A stretch of DNA of 64,000 nucleotides from Halocaridina rubra. Its lineage: Eukaryota > Arthropoda > Malacostraca > Decapoda > Atyidae. Shown piece by piece: positions 32,293 through 45,097 of the stretch (its first letter is position 1; each line of letters begins with the position of its first letter). The stretch covers positions 38,501-102,500 of the forward strand of contig JAXCGZ010015134.1 of NCBI GenBank assembly GCA_037179515.1, read 5' to 3'. The position numbers were made by a program, and so were the translations under genes. The notes under the pieces were generated by a model. That model was not told where the DNA came from. It did no database searches and saw nothing but the letters and a program-made list of their open reading frames with translations.

Positions 32293-32443
32293 GTTATCTG
32301 GTAATCGTCTGAAGCTCGTGCAGCCTGATTTATTTGCCAATAATTCTCAACTCTTTGAGTTAGAGCTCCATAGCAATCCCTGGGAGTGCAATTGTCGATT
32401 GAAGGAGTTACTTCATTGGGTCAAGCTCAAGTCACTGTTACAG
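32293..32443 (+). CDS. kek: Kekkon-like protein, exon 5 (LRR6 and start of LRR C-cap)
   Basis: AACAG/GTTATC acceptor and TTACAG/GTAAGT donor. Encodes LSGNRLKLVQPDLFANN, SQLFELELHSNPWECNC and RLKELLHWVKLKSLLQ. NPWECNC is the hallmark of an LRR C-terminal cap (first two cysteines); the other two are at the start of the next exon, 21.5 kb away. Ends in phase 0. A TA tract begins ~75 nt after the donor. Confidence 0.93.
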
Positions 32444-32516
32444 GTAAGTAATGCCAGTTGCTTGTAGTGCCTTGGTACTCTGATTTTATAGCCTAGGTCC
32501 GATTCCTAGCCAGATG

Positions 32517-32518
<2 letters not shown>

Positions 32519-32610
<92 letters not shown>

Positions 32611-32624
32611 TATATAAATATATA
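32519..32624. repeat. (TA)n microsatellite
   Basis: TA with a break near 32566 and a GATATATAAATATATA end, immediately before a Tigger-type terminus. Confidence 0.93.
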
Positions 32625-34159
32625 TAGTAATCCTTCGCTGTATCGTGTTTCTTGGCTCGCGATTTCACTGTACCGCAATTTTTTTTTGGGGGGTATATGC
32701 AAAAATATTAAAATATTGAAAAAATAAAAATTTTCAGTATTTTCATTTTTTATTGAAAAAAGCATATTTCATTATCTAATTGATGAAAAAAAATTATTTC
32801 CCAGCCTACGAATAACAAAACAGTAAAAAATAGTAAAATAACATAAATTTAGATATACAGTATAACTCACAGTATTGCATCATGTGAAATAGTGTCCAAT
32901 AGCGTACAATGTATTGGGGTCGCAGCTACGTGAGCTATCATATATATTTATATCAGTAGTTTCATGATTTTATTGATAAAAAACAGTATTTCTTAGCCTA
33001 AGAATAATAAAACAGTAAAAAATAGTAAAAAACATAAATACTACAGTATTGCACCATGTAAAATACGATACCGGTATCAGCGTTTCGGAAAACGAAAAGG
33101 GTCGAACCTACGTAAGATAGTACATATTGAAATCTACATTATTTTATTGATAAAACAAGTATTTCCTAGCCTAAGAGTAATAAAACAGTAAAAAATAGTA
33201 AAAAACATAAATTTAGATATATAACTCACAGTATTGCATCATGTGAAATAGTGTCCGATAGCGTACAATGTATTGGGGTCGCACCTACGTGAGCTAATAT
33301 ATACATTAAAATTTCCAGTAGTTTCATGATTTTATTGATAAAAAAACGTATTTCTTAGCCTAAGAATAATAAAACATTTAAAAATAGTAAAAAACATAAA
33401 TACTAACAATATTGCAACATGTAAAATACGATACCGCTATCAGCGTTTCAAACAAAGGCATGCACCATCTTCCATTGTCACGGCTCACTCGTTCAGTCTA
33501 ACTCATGTGTGCGCCGTTCACGTTGTGCTTATTAATACGTTTTGCTTGTGATTTTTTTACTCGCATATTTTAACCTTTGCAATGCCTCCCAAGCATCCTT
33601 CATCTTCTAAGGCTTCTTGTAGTGAGCCTAAGCAGCAAAGGAAAATGTTAACCATAACAGATAAAGTGAAACTCTTAGATATGTTGAAAGAAGGAAAAAG
33701 GTTTACAGATGTCTCCCACTCTTTTGGCCTCAGTGAATAACAGCTGTAGAGCTGTTATTGGCTGCGGAATAATTTCCTCTGGCATCTACAAACTCATTAC
33801 CACCTCACTCACGGTAAGTTTACCTATCACGTACATATAAATTTACGTTGCATGCTGTCATTTATAAAGTAAAGGGTGGTTTTTTAACAGTGCAGGGAGG
33901 GTTTATACAGTAAACGTAAAAATAATTGTAAAATACCTATGTACATGAGTATGTCATATAAATTTACGCTTGCATGCTGTTATTTATGAAGTAAAGGGTG
34001 GTTTGTTAACAGTACAGGGAGGGTTTATACAGCTTATACTGTGTAAACGTAAAAATAAATTAAAATATCTATGTACATATAGGCTGATCCTACCCCGCGA
34101 TTTTTCTGTCTCGCGCCGGGTCCCGGAACCGAACCTTCGCGATAATTGAAGGAACACTG
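32625..34159 (+). mobile_element. Tigger deletion derivative, ~1.5 kb
   Basis: Tigger-type ends at 32625 (TAGTAATCCTTCGCTGTATCG) and 34159 (CCGCGATAATTG-type, then CACTG). The interior has three to four ~180-bp tandem units (CTACGTGAGCTA at 32924 and 33284, a variant at 33109). It also has a coding remnant at 33582-33740 giving the transposase N-terminus (MPPKHPSSSKASCSEP, KMLTITDKVKLLDMLKEG) before a stop. The catalytic domain is deleted. Same internal repeat as 8449-9398, opposite orientation. Confidence 0.82.
33582..33740 (+). pseudogene. N-terminal remnant of Tigger-type transposase
   Basis: Starts MPPKHPSSSKAS and keeps the HTH-like DMLKEGKRFTDVSHSFGLSE before a stop codon. Aligns by eye with the N-terminus of the copy at 8448. 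Only ~50 codons survive. Confidence 0.8.
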
Positions 34160-34367
34160 TATACACAGGGAGTCTCCATAAAATGTCGTTTCGAGTTCAT
34201 GACAAAGGCTGCTGACAGAAAATATTTTTTTTTTGTTCATCCATTTATATTTCATTTTTATATATTCATAAATTTGTTTTTGTCTAATTTCCCTTCCCCT
34301 TCCTTCCTGGTGGTCCTCTAGGAGTTAAAAGTTGGACCGGTTGAAGTAGCCAACAGTCATTTCACAG

Positions 34368-36722
34368 ATTTACCTAATTGTGTTTAAGGGAAAGAGCCCA
34401 AAGCTCGTATCTTCCCGTCTCCTGATCGGTTCCATTTTCTACTTAGTGATACTTATCATACATGTCCTTAAAATTATGGATTGAGATAGCATTAACTACC
34501 TCCTCGCTTAGCCAATTCCAATTATCAACTACTCTTACACTGAAAAAGTATTTCCTTACATCCTGCAAAGAAGTTTTCTTACGAAGCTTCAAATTATGAC
34601 CTCTAGTTCTAGAGCCAGCCATATCAAAATATCCATCCCTATCCACTCTATCATAACCATGAAGGAATTTAAAGACTATCACTATATGCCCCCTCAATCA
34701 TCTAGCTTTGAGTGATGGTAAGTCTAATTCCCTCAGCCTCTCATCATAACTGAGATTGCGTATTTCTGGCGCCAGTTTCGTGGCATGTCTTTGAACTTTT
34801 TCAAGCTTAGCTATGTGCTTTTTCAAGTGTGGATTCCAAAAGGGGGCTGCATATTCGAGCTTGGGCCTCACATAGGTTACATAAATATATCTGAACATTT
34901 CCTTGTCCATGTGCCTGAAGGCTACCCTTACATTTGATAAGAATGCATATGCTGCCCTTACTATGCCATTTATATGTACAGTATTTCTGGAGACAAATCT
35001 GCCAGTATGTTTTCTCCTAGATCTCTCATTTTCTGTCTCTTGAAGTTGTACTCCAGCCACCGAGTAGTCAAGCTTGGGCCTTCTTGCACTTGTACCCATT
35101 CTCATTACCTTACATTTTGAAGTATTGAATTTCATTAGCCACTTTTCTGACCACTCATGCAGACTATTTAGATCCTCCTGAAGTTCTCTACCATTGTTCT
35201 CGTTTTTTACTTTCTTAACAATCTTTGCATCATCTACAAACATATTCATGAATAAATTTACAGACTCTGGTAGGTCATTTACATATACAAGGAACAAAAG
35301 TGGCCCTAAAGCTGAACCCTGTGGAACTCCACTACTAACTCTTCTCCATTCAGACACTGAGTGTCTTACTCTAACCCTCTGTTCCCTTCCTTCTAAGTAA
35401 GTTTTTATCCATTCCAAGACATTTCCACCTATTCTAGCCATTGCTTGCAGCTTTCTAATAAGTGTCCCATTTGGAACAGTGTCAAACGCTTTCTGGAAAT
35501 CTAGGAATATGCAATCTGCCCAGCCCTCTCTTTCCTGTAAGATTCGGCTTACCTCATTATAGAATTCTAATAAGTTTGTTACTGTTGATCTACCTTCTCT
35601 GAAGCCATGTTGCCTCACTGACAAAAAGTTGAAGGATTCCAAGTGAAGAGAGATATGTTTCCTTAGTAGTTTCTCCATAACTTTCCAAACTATGCTGGTC
35701 AAGGAAACTGGTCTATAGTTCAGAGCCGTATCCCTCCTTCCCTTTTTGAAGATAGGTATCACGTTTGCTTGTATCCAGCATCTTGGAATCTCCCCTGACT
35801 AAAGTGACTTTTTAAATATGATACTTAGTGCCACTTATATTGAGTTTGCGCATTTTTTAAGTACATGAGGTGATATGTCATCAGGACCTGTAGCTTTATG
35901 AACATCTAAATCCATCAGCGCTTTGCATACCTCTGTGGCTGTAAGGTTGAGCTTCTATCTCTGCAATCTGAGGAGGTGGGGTATTTTCTACTGTAAATAC
36001 TGACTGAATCTCCTTGTTCAATTCTTTGCAGATCTCTTCATCCGTCTCAGTGATGCTTCCATCCGCTTTCATTAGCCTTAATACCTGTTCTTTTACCTTC
36101 AGTTTTCCTCTGATAAAGCTGTGGAAAAGCTTGGGATTTCTTTAGCCTTCCTGGTGATTTCCCTCTCATAGGCTCTCTCTGCCTCTCTCCTTTTACTTAG
36201 GTAGTCATTTCTTGCTCTTTTGTAGGTTTGCCAGACATTTATGTTTTTTCTCCTCCTATACCTTTTCCAGCATTTGTCTCTCCACTCCTTAGCTCTTTTA
36301 CACTCATTATCGAACCATTTCTCTCTGGCATGAATTACACCTACTTTGTTGACATGTATGCAGCAATCTACTATCTTCCCATATTTCTCACAAAAGATGT
36401 CATACATTTCTTGTACAGATTTGTTGTAAAATAAGGTTCTCCAGTCAAAAACTGCAAAAAGCTCATTCATTTTGATGTAATCTCCTTTTGGATAGTTCCT
36501 CCTCATGTCCTCAGTGCCTCTACTCTCAGGCAGAATATCTTTAATGATATACTCCATCAACAACACACAGTGGTCACTCTTTCCAACTGGTGATTCATAC
36601 TCAATTTTTTCAATATCCAACACATTATCTGTGAATACTAGATCAAGTAGTGATGGCTCATTCCCTTGTACGCAATCTAGGAATCTTGCCCTGAATGATT
36701 CCTCACCACTGTGTAGGTCAAG
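34368..36722 (-). mobile_element. CR1-type retrotransposon, copy C, inside M5
   Basis: Minus strand, 5'-truncated at 36722 within the endonuclease (SDHCVLLMEYI near 36520). Then RT (35762-34698) and C-terminal domain (34697-34443). The junctions are visible by comparison with the empty site near 52655; an AGAT-like short duplication may be the target-site repeat. Confidence 0.88.
34698..35762 (-). pseudogene. CR1 copy C RT plus connection domain, 354 codons
   Basis: Longest CR1 frame here. It has DCIFLDFQKAFDTVP (first Asp), SGVPQGSALGPLLFLVYVND, MNMFVDDAKIVKK, then KCKVMRMGTSARRPKLDYSV and YVRPKLEYAAPFWNPHLKKH. The catalytic FADD reads FVDD (Ala to Val), while both Asp are kept. A small deletion near 35015 alters the DLGV stretch. 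Confidence 0.87.
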
Positions 36723-36752
36723 ATGATGATAAAGAGATGTGTACATATTCAA
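36099..36752 (-). pseudogene. CR1 copy C endonuclease end and linker
   Basis: Contains NEPSLLDLVFTDNVLDIEK, VGKSDHCVLLMEY (endonuclease SDH), then a basic linker (CWKRYRRRKNINVWQTYKRA) leading to the RT. The first ~10 codons come from adjoining M5 sequence. Confidence 0.8.
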
Positions 36753-37110
36753 ATGAATATTTCTTATCTGTATTTACCAATGAAAACTTGGAATATATTC
36801 CAGAGGTAGAATACATATACACAGACCATCCCGATAATATACTTAGTATAAAAAATATTACGAGGAAGGATGTAATAAAAGAAATAGATTAATTAAAGGC
36901 TCATAAATCTCCGGGACCTGATGAGATTTATACTAGAGTATTAAAGAATTGCACGGTAGAGCTTAGTTGTCCACTAACTGCACTGTTCTATAATTTGATA
37001 AAATTAGGATTGGTACCTAAGGAGTGGAAATGGGCAGATGTGGTACTAATATTTAAAAAAGGAGAAAGGGTTAAAAAGAAAAACTATAGATCTGTATTTT
37101 TTTTCTTAAT
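36723..37110 (+). pseudogene. captured LINE RT fingers fragment within M5 (copy 1)
   Basis: Plus-strand pseudo-coding: FLSVFTNENLEYIPEVEYIY, then (after a stop) LKAHKSPGPDEIYTRVLK and LVPKEWKWADVVLIFKKGE. This is the N-terminal part of a LINE RT, opposite in orientation to CR1 copy C. The same fragment sits at the same place in M5 copy 2 (52656-53010), so it belonged to M5 before the two copies separated. Confidence 0.75.
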
Positions 37111-37174
37111 AAAGTCAATATAATTTTTCAATATAACCAACTTTAAAAATAAATAAATAAATAAAGCCATTAAC

Positions 37175-38098
37175 TTGATAAAAAAAAATGTGGTGGTGGG
37201 CACAGCATCAAAGACTAGCCCCAACGTATTCACTGCGTGTAGCAAGAGGCGACTAAAGGTGGACGGGGCAAGGGGACTAGGAATTCCCCCTTTGTATAAA
37301 CCTCCTGCGAGACATCAAAGAAGAAGGGGAGTAGAGGGGAGAACAACTTCTCCCCAAACTCTATTTTTGGGGTGTCTAAATGTGCGTGGTTGTAGTATGA
37401 TAGAGAACAAAAGATGTGAGATTGGATATATGTTTGGTATGAGGAGGATGGATGTATTGGCATTGTGTGAGACGAAGATGAAAGGAAAAGGAGAAGTGGC
37501 ATTTGGTGATGTGACAGGTAGGGTGTCTGGGGTTGAAAGGGGGAGAACGAGAGAAGGTGTGGCATTATTGCTGAGTGAATGGATGGTAAATAAGGTAGTG
37601 GAATGGAAAGAAGTGTCATATAGGCTGATGTGGGTGAGGGCCAGGATAGGTAGGGAATGTTGGGCTCTTGTTAGTGCGTATGGGCCAGGAAGTGAGAGAA
37701 GTGAAGAAGAGCGGGATGAATTCTGGAATGAGTTAACTAGGTGTGTGGATGGTCTGAGTAGAAGGAACTATGTAGTTGTGTTGGGTGACTTGAATGCCAG
37801 AGTGGGTGATGGAGAGGTAGAAGGTGTTGTAGGAAAGTATGGGGTACCAGGTGGGAATGAGAGTGGCGAGAGACTGTTAGATATGTGTGTGGAGCAAGAG
37901 TTGGTTATAGGTAATAGTTTATTTAAGAAGAAGTTAATAAATAAGTATACATGGATGAGAGTGGCAAAGAGCATGATTGGTAGAGTGAAAGATGTGCATG
38001 CATTTAGGGGTGTGGCTGCTGGGATGTCTGATAATTTTTTGGTTGAAGCAAAGGTGGTAGTAGCAAAAGAGTGGGGGGATGTAGAAGGGAAATGGTGA
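37175..38098 (+). pseudogene. RTE copy 1 endonuclease domain
   Basis: AP-like (EEP) endonuclease motifs: LGCLNVRG (Asn), LALCETKMKGKG (catalytic Glu), YGPGS, VVLGDLNARVG (GDLN) and GMSDNFLV in place of the usual SDH. His replaced by Asn in SDN is notable, but related families vary. The first few codons lie in M5 sequence. Confidence 0.82.
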
Positions 38099-38302
38099 AG
38101 GTGGAAGAGTTGAAAAAACCAGAGAAGAGACAGGAATATCAGGACAGGTTAAAAGTAGCATATGAAAGAGTGAAAGAAAGAGAAGTTGGGGAGTTAGAGG
38201 AGGAATGGGGGTTGATGAAAGAATGTTTTGTGGGACATGCAATTGATGTGTGTGGAAAGAGGTTTGTTGGAGGTGGCATGAGGAGGGGCAGCGAGTGGTG
38301 GA

Positions 38303-39259
38303 ATGAAGGTGGAAGAGAAAAAGAGGGCTTTTGAGGAATGGCTGCAGTGTAAAAGTAGGGAGAAGTATGAAAAATATAGGGAGAAAAATGTGGAAACCAA
38401 GCGGAAGGTAGAGGAAGACAAGAGGTTGGCATATGTTACGTGGGGACAGGAATTTAGTAGGTCATATGAGGAGAATAAAATGTTTTGGAAAGAAGTGAAG
38501 AGAGTAAGGAAGGGTGGATCGAGGATGGAAGAGACAGTGAAAGATGTGAATGGACAGATGTTAAGAGGGAACGATGCAAGGAAAAGATGGGCAGAATATT
38601 TTGAGTGCTTGCTGAATGTTGAGGAAGATAGAGAGGCAGCTATAGTGGCAGTAGATGGTGTTCAAGTGCCAGTAATGGCAGATGAAAATGAGAGAGAGAT
38701 TACAAGAGAAGAGGTGAAAAGGGCATTGTTTGAAGCGAAGGCAGGTAAAGTACCTGGAATGGATTGTGTGAGAGCGGAGATGTTGAAAGAAGGGGGTGTG
38801 ACTGCAGTGGAATGGTTAGTGAGAGCGCTTAATATATGCTTTATGTTGTCAATGGTGCCAGTGGAATGGGTGATTGCTTGTATAGTGCCCCTATACAAAG
38901 GTAAGGGAGATGTGTATGAATGCAGTAATTTTAGGGGTATAAGTTTGTTGAGTGTGGTAGGAAAAGTGTATGGTAGGATACTGGTTAATGGGATTAGTGA
39001 TAAGACAGAAAATGTGATCGCGGAAGTGCAGAGCGGTTTTAGGAGAGGTAGAGGTTGTATAGATCAGATTTTTATAGTTAGGCAGTTATGTGAGAAATAT
39101 TTAGCAAAGGGTAAGGATGTGTATTTTGCATTTTTGGATCTTGAGAAAGTATATGATAGAGTTGATAGCGAGGCAATGTGGAATGTTTTGAGATTATATG
39201 GAATTAATGGTAAATTGTTGCTTGCAGTGAAGAGTTTGTATGAGGGCAGTAGAGTGTGA
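38303..39259 (+). pseudogene. RTE copy 1 reverse transcriptase, N-terminal and palm
   Basis: Has AKAGKVPGMDCVRAEML, PLYKGKGDVYECSNFRGISL, VQSGFRRGRGCIDQIF and YFAFLDLEKVYDRVDSEAMW (first Asp). Ends at a TGA at 39257; the RLRQGC.SPWLFN motif continues after it. Confidence 0.85.
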
Positions 39260-39372
39260 GTTAGGGTAGGGAATGAAGTGAGTGAGTGGTTTCCAGTGAG
39301 TGTGGGACTGAGACAGGGATGTGTGATGTCACCATGGCTGTTCAATTTGTATATTGATGGATCATAAGAGAG

Positions 39373-40221
39373 GTGAATGAGCGAGTGCATGGTCAAGGTT
39401 TGAGAATTGTAGATGGGGATGATAGCGAGTGGGAGCTGAATCAGTTGCTGTTTGCATATGATACTGTGGTGGTGGCAGATTCAGAGGAGAAGCTGTGTCA
39501 GTTAGTGTCAGAATTTGGAATGGTGTGTGAGAGAAGGAAGTTGCGAGTGAATGTGGGAAAGAGTAAGGTTATGAGGTGTACAAGAAATGAGGACTGTGCT
39601 GAATTGAATGTTATGTTGAATGGAGAGACACTTGAGGAAGTTGATCAGTTTAAGTATTTAGGCTCGGTTATGGCTGCAAATGGTGGAGTGGAAGCAGATG
39701 TGTGCCACAGAGTGAATAAAGGATGTAAAGTGTTGGGTGCGTTGAAAAGAGTGATGAAGAATAGAGGGTTGGAAATGAATGTTAAGAAAGTTTTGTATGA
39801 GAAAGTGGTTGTGCCAACTGTGATATATGGATCAGAGTTATGGGGTATGAAAGTAAGTGAGAGACAGAAACTAAATGTATTTGAGATGAAATGCCTGAGG
39901 AGCATGATTGGTGTATCTCGGTTGGATAGGGTTAGGAATGAAGTGGTGAGAGCAAGAACGGGTGTAAGGAGAGAAATTGCAGCCAGAGCAGATATGAATG
40001 TTCTGAGATGGTTTGGCGACGTGGAAAGGATGGATGATGAAAGACTGCTGAAAAAGGTGATGAATGCGAGAGTTGATGGGAGAAATGCTAGAGGGAGGCC
40101 TAGGTTTGGGTGGAAGGATGGAGTAATGAGAGCCCTGAATGATAGGAGAATGTATGTGAGGGAAGCAAGAGAGCGTGCTAGGTATAGGAATGAGTGGCAA
40201 GCAAATGTGACGCAACTCTGA
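39373..40221 (+). pseudogene. RTE copy 1 RT thumb and C-terminus
   Basis: Begins near INERVHGQG-type sequence, then LLFAYDTVVVADSEEKLCQL where FADDT is expected, so the first catalytic Asp of the pair is Tyr. Then FKYLGSVMAANGGVEADV, VPTVIYGSELWGMK and NVLRWFGDVERMDDERLL, typical of RTE C-termini. RTE copy 2 keeps an intact FADDT at the same site. Confidence 0.85.
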
Positions 40222-40985
40222 TGGGCATCTGCTGTTACCACGGGGCTGCATCTTACAGAGGTAGCCCTGTGTTAGGGGCAGTAGGAGGAGTTGGCAGTTG
40301 TGAAGCGACACAGGTTGTGGAAGATACGGGAGGATGGGCTGTGGCACTCCAGCAGTGCCATCTGAACGGTCGCTAGCTCCCTCGTCATTGCCCATAGAGC
40401 AAAGTATTCCCCTAATTGTTTTCTTTTTTTTTATGTCGGCTACCCCCCAATTAAAGGGCGAAACTGCCAAGGTAGATAAATAATATATAAATAAAATTAG
40501 TTTAATATTTTTTATGTTTATAAGTGTGTTTTATACAGTATAGTTTTATTTTCTATAGATTATGTATTGATTATTCTTTTGCCTTTCAAGACTCACCTGC
40601 TTGCCCCTGTCTCATCAGCAGCTGACATAGCAAGCTTTCTCCTGATAAGCAAGTCTCTCCCTCCCTATGTAAGCATACCACATGAGTACAGTATACTGTA
40701 CAGGTACTATTTACAGTTTTGTACCATACAGTAACACAGTGCAGGTATTGTAGTGTAATATAGTACAGATATTTTTATTTATGTGTTGTTTTATTATTCT
40801 GTACGGTACATGTATACTGTACCGTACCTGTATATTATGTTAATTTTAAAGTTTATGAATAGTATTGAAAAAATATTTTTTTTTTTTTTTGGGACCCAGG
40901 TTCGAATATCAGTGAGTTCCGACTTACGTCGAGTTTCGACTTAAATCAGCTGTCAGGAACAGAACCCTGATGTTATATGAGGACT

Positions 40986-41585
<600 letters not shown>

Positions 41586-41635
41586 GCTCCTCTACTTATG
41601 GACATCTGGAGGTACAAATGATGTGTATGAACTGT

Positions 41636-41906
41636 GTGTAATTACTTGATTGTGCTTACGGGAAAGAGCCCTATGCTTGTAACTCCCTCTCTCCTGGTTG
41701 GTTCCATTGTCATAATCTGTGATACTTCTCATACTTGACCTTAAAAGTATGGATTGAGTTAGCATTACCTACCTCCTCGCTTAGGGAATTCCATTCATCA
41801 ACTTCACATACACTAAAAAAGTATTTCCTTACATCCTGCAAAGAGGTTTTCTTATAAAGCTTCAAGGTATGACCTCTAGTTCTAGAGACAGCTGTATCAG
41901 AATATC
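41636..41906 (-). mobile_element. CR1 copy D, 3' part (split by LTR element)
   Basis: CR1 3' tail (GGGAAAGAGCCCTATGCTTG) and C-terminal coding remnant, ending at AGAATATC. The sequence resumes at 46423 (TATCGATCCCTATCC) with the next codons of the same CR1, so one CR1 was cut by the LTR element. Confidence 0.85.
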
Positions 41907-42599
41907 TGACGTAGAGGTTTTGTCATCCCACCGAGTGTCACCACTGACGTAGGGATTTCCTCCTACGTTATATACTTATAATTATGGTAGCGTGGTTGGT
42001 GAAAGACATCTTCTTATTCATAGTTTATTCTTATTTTAACATCTATGTACTCAGAGCTCCTATTACTACAGTTCCTGTCACGACTAATCCCTGAGTCCTA
42101 CCCCCAAGAGGGGGAGGCTAACTCAGCTGTACTGTGTTAACTCTGCTGCTGGCAAGGCCCGGTCTCTGACTCTAACTAACTGTGTCTGCCCTGGGTGGTT
42201 CTTGAAATACCCCCAGGGGCAGGGCGTGGCTTGACATCCAATCCTGCCAATGAAATCAAGTGACATCTAGTCCTGCAAATCAACGCCAGGTTCGAAGTGG
42301 AGTCCCACCTACTTCCGGGGAGGAGCTATTGGGCATCTCTCCAGGGCATGTACTTACATACGGGCCACATGTTTGTGTTTCTTGTGGTTTAGGAAATGGC
42401 TAACTTCCTGGCCTTTCCTACCCTCTCCAGATCCTAAGTCTCACGGTTCCGGTCATATATCTCCTTGACACTTTCTACAAACATTGTAATAAAATATCTG
42501 TGCCCTCGACCAACCGTTACCCCTCAAGATTTGTTACAAGTTTCAGATTCTGGCTTCAGCATGACGGACTGGCTTCAGCATGACGGAAGTCATACGACA
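41907..42599 (-). repeat. LTR (3' LTR in element orientation)
   Basis: 693 bp. Contains a short duplicated GGCTTCAGCATGACGGA near its outer (plus-right) end and, on the minus strand, a TATATAA and an AATAAA that could serve the promoter and poly(A) site. Confidence 0.9.
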
Positions 42600-45097
42600 T
42601 CCCTCCCAACCAAAACTGAAATATCTTATTTCAGTCGAAGCATGGGCTAATTTTCCGAGAGCTCTTGGACGTATCCTAGCTAACATTAGTTTACAATAGA
42701 AATGGGGCCGAATTATTTAAGCTATCATCTAAGAAATCCTATTTCTATGAACCCTAAACAAATTATACAAACATAATATATATATAGTATAATTTCAGTG
42801 TGTAACTAATATCAAACATTAATTAAGATCAAAAGTCAGTTGAAATCAAAACATTAATTCATCTACTTCTCTCGTTTCTTTACATGCTATAAATCAGAGG
42901 GTTAAGTCGAAGCACACACACTCTGATGAAATTAAAGCAAAAGATTAAAATCATATGTGACAATATCCCTACTACTATCAACAAAAGTACAAATATCTTT
43001 TTCTTAACAACTTCTTAAAAAGGACTTAAGTGTCATTAATTTTAACTTTAAAACTCAGCAAATAATCTCTAATAATCTCAATTATCTTTAATTAGCCCAA
43101 TTGTAATCTAAAATTCACGAAAATGATAGGGATTAACCATAGTTATCTCTAGATAATCTTTTCAAAACTCTTTAAGTAAGATTTTAAAGATTTCTTCAAT
43201 ACAAAAACTATATAACAAAAACGGGTATCAAAGAATATAAAAAGTCTATCTCTGTGTATGCAATAATAAAAACAAAAATTATATTTCATTAGCAACAGTA
43301 AAGAATGCATTTTGCTTAATTTCAAATTCTCGTACGGAGTTGTACATGGACAATTCAAACATAAAATATATATATTCTTTTACTATCTCGAATTTGACTT
43401 ATAACTGCTCTGTCTGTTTGCTTTTACGGGGGTGCGCATGTGGGCGCTGTTTTCTCCCCTGTTCTTTTGGCTTCTGGATAAACTTCTGCTCTCTCAAATA
43501 CGGGATACAGCTGTGTAACATTCTTGTTGTCATTTCGTGTCAGCTCTCACTCTTTCTTTATGACCAAGCGGAAATAATTTTGATAAAACATTATCATGGC
43601 TAAAACTCGCAAAGTTTTATTTTATCAATCTAACATATCTCTTCAGACAGATAATGTATATACTGCAGCTAGCAAAGAAAATAAAGAATCATTCATAGAT
43701 TCACGTCCTTTATCACGTAACATCTATCTTGGAATCTCTCGGAAATCGAATAATAATCTCAATGGCGGAGTAGGGGACAAAACAAAAATAAAACAAACTT
43801 GGCATTTCAACCATATCTGGGCAGGTGGAGAATTACTTTCTCAAACATATCCCTCACTAGATATTGCAACAGCGCATCACCTCCCATAAATACACTCTGA
43901 TATGGCATGCAGAAGGACCTGGCGGAGCAGGGGAACGATCCTCGCAGAGACTCCCCAATCGTGCTTCCTAACGGTGCTTTCCGCGATTTCACCCCCTAGA
44001 GCAACCCCCCCCATTATACCCCTATTACACTCATTATACTCATTCGCTCACATGCGCTCACATTCAAACTTGCATTCCCTTTCTCTCTGTCTATGGAAAA
44101 TTTCCCATCCCTTACCCCGATAAAGGAGAGTAAAGGTGAAATCTCGGTTGGGCCGCACGGTCACAGACTGCCTCACCAGTCCTAGGTCCCATTCTAACGA
44201 ACAAACAAACATTCTACTCCCTTGAAGCTACATTAGGGTGACACTGAAAAACCTTCCCTATTCTAGGACAGCACAAATTACTCTAATTTACTCTTACTTT
44301 CGCCTGCATAGCGCGAAATAAAAAAACTCATCTCTAAACAATATCACAAAATTTCTTATTCTTCAAAAATAAAATGCCACACACGTATCGTAATGTTAAT
44401 CCCTTCATCATAACAACATTAAAAAACAATCTGTCATTTATGTCTTTCTTTCGCTAAAACATTACTCCCCCGGAGAAAAAAACAAACAAAAAAAGAAAGA
44501 ACCTTGAAAACAGGCGCAATCTTAACACTCGATTTCTTACGCTTTAAGAAATTAATATAACAATGATTTCACGTGCATTAAATATCAAGGATCAGTACAA
44601 TTACTACAGATTTATAATAACGAGGTTGGGAGATCGAATGGTCACTTCCACATTCCTTTCTCGAAAATCACACGTGTTCTAAGTAAAACCTTAAAAGCAG
44701 ATTCAAGTATATTACTCACTCGATTTCTTACACTTAAGAAATTAATATACTGTAACAGTGATTTCACGTGCATTAAATTTTTCAATTAAAAATCGATACA
44801 TTCGCGTTCTTAAAATTCAATCTAGGCATTAATACAAATAAATGGAACACACTTCCAACGCAAATTCTTTATATTACTCAAATTATAACAAAAATGGAGT
44901 TTATTACTGCTTATAGCTATTAGTACAAATTATCCATGTTAGTAATGGGTACAGAAATTCTACTTTTATCAACTTATTAAGCGCCACACCCCTTATAAGC
45001 GGGTTGGCTGAGTCAAAGCATAACTACAAGATAAAATGGCGGCGTCCACCGACCTCAATTTCTTTTACTAATTGTCCCATTACTCACTGGATACAGA
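42600..45097. other. internal region of the LTR element without recognised genes
   Basis: AT-rich. An internal ~70-bp direct repeat (CTCGATTTCTTAC...TTTCACGTGCATTAAAT) occurs at ~44527 and ~44712, offset ~185 bp. Short frames at 43340-43603, 43596-43889 and 43807-43992 show no family motif. A CCCCTTATAAGCGGGTTGGC segment near 44992 resembles the S2 tail. Confidence 0.5.

Larger units (their letters stand above)
37186..40490 (+). mobile_element. RTE-type non-LTR retrotransposon, copy 1, near full length
   Basis: Plus strand, ~3.3 kb: endonuclease 37175-38095, RT 38303-39259 and 39373-40221, a ~200-bp 3' UTR, then the GTCGGCTACCCCCC / AGGGCG stem-loop tail ending CCAAGGTAGATAAATAAT. Three or more frameshifts (frames 2-1-2-1) and a stop at 39258 disrupt it. 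Inserted in M5 copy 1. Confidence 0.88.

Noticed and set aside
37230..40470. Long minus-strand frames rich in Pro, Ser and His opposite RTE copy 1 (for example 39645-40241 and 39871-40470)
   Set aside because: They are antisense shadows of a purine-rich coding strand. The plus-strand frames carry RT and endonuclease motifs.
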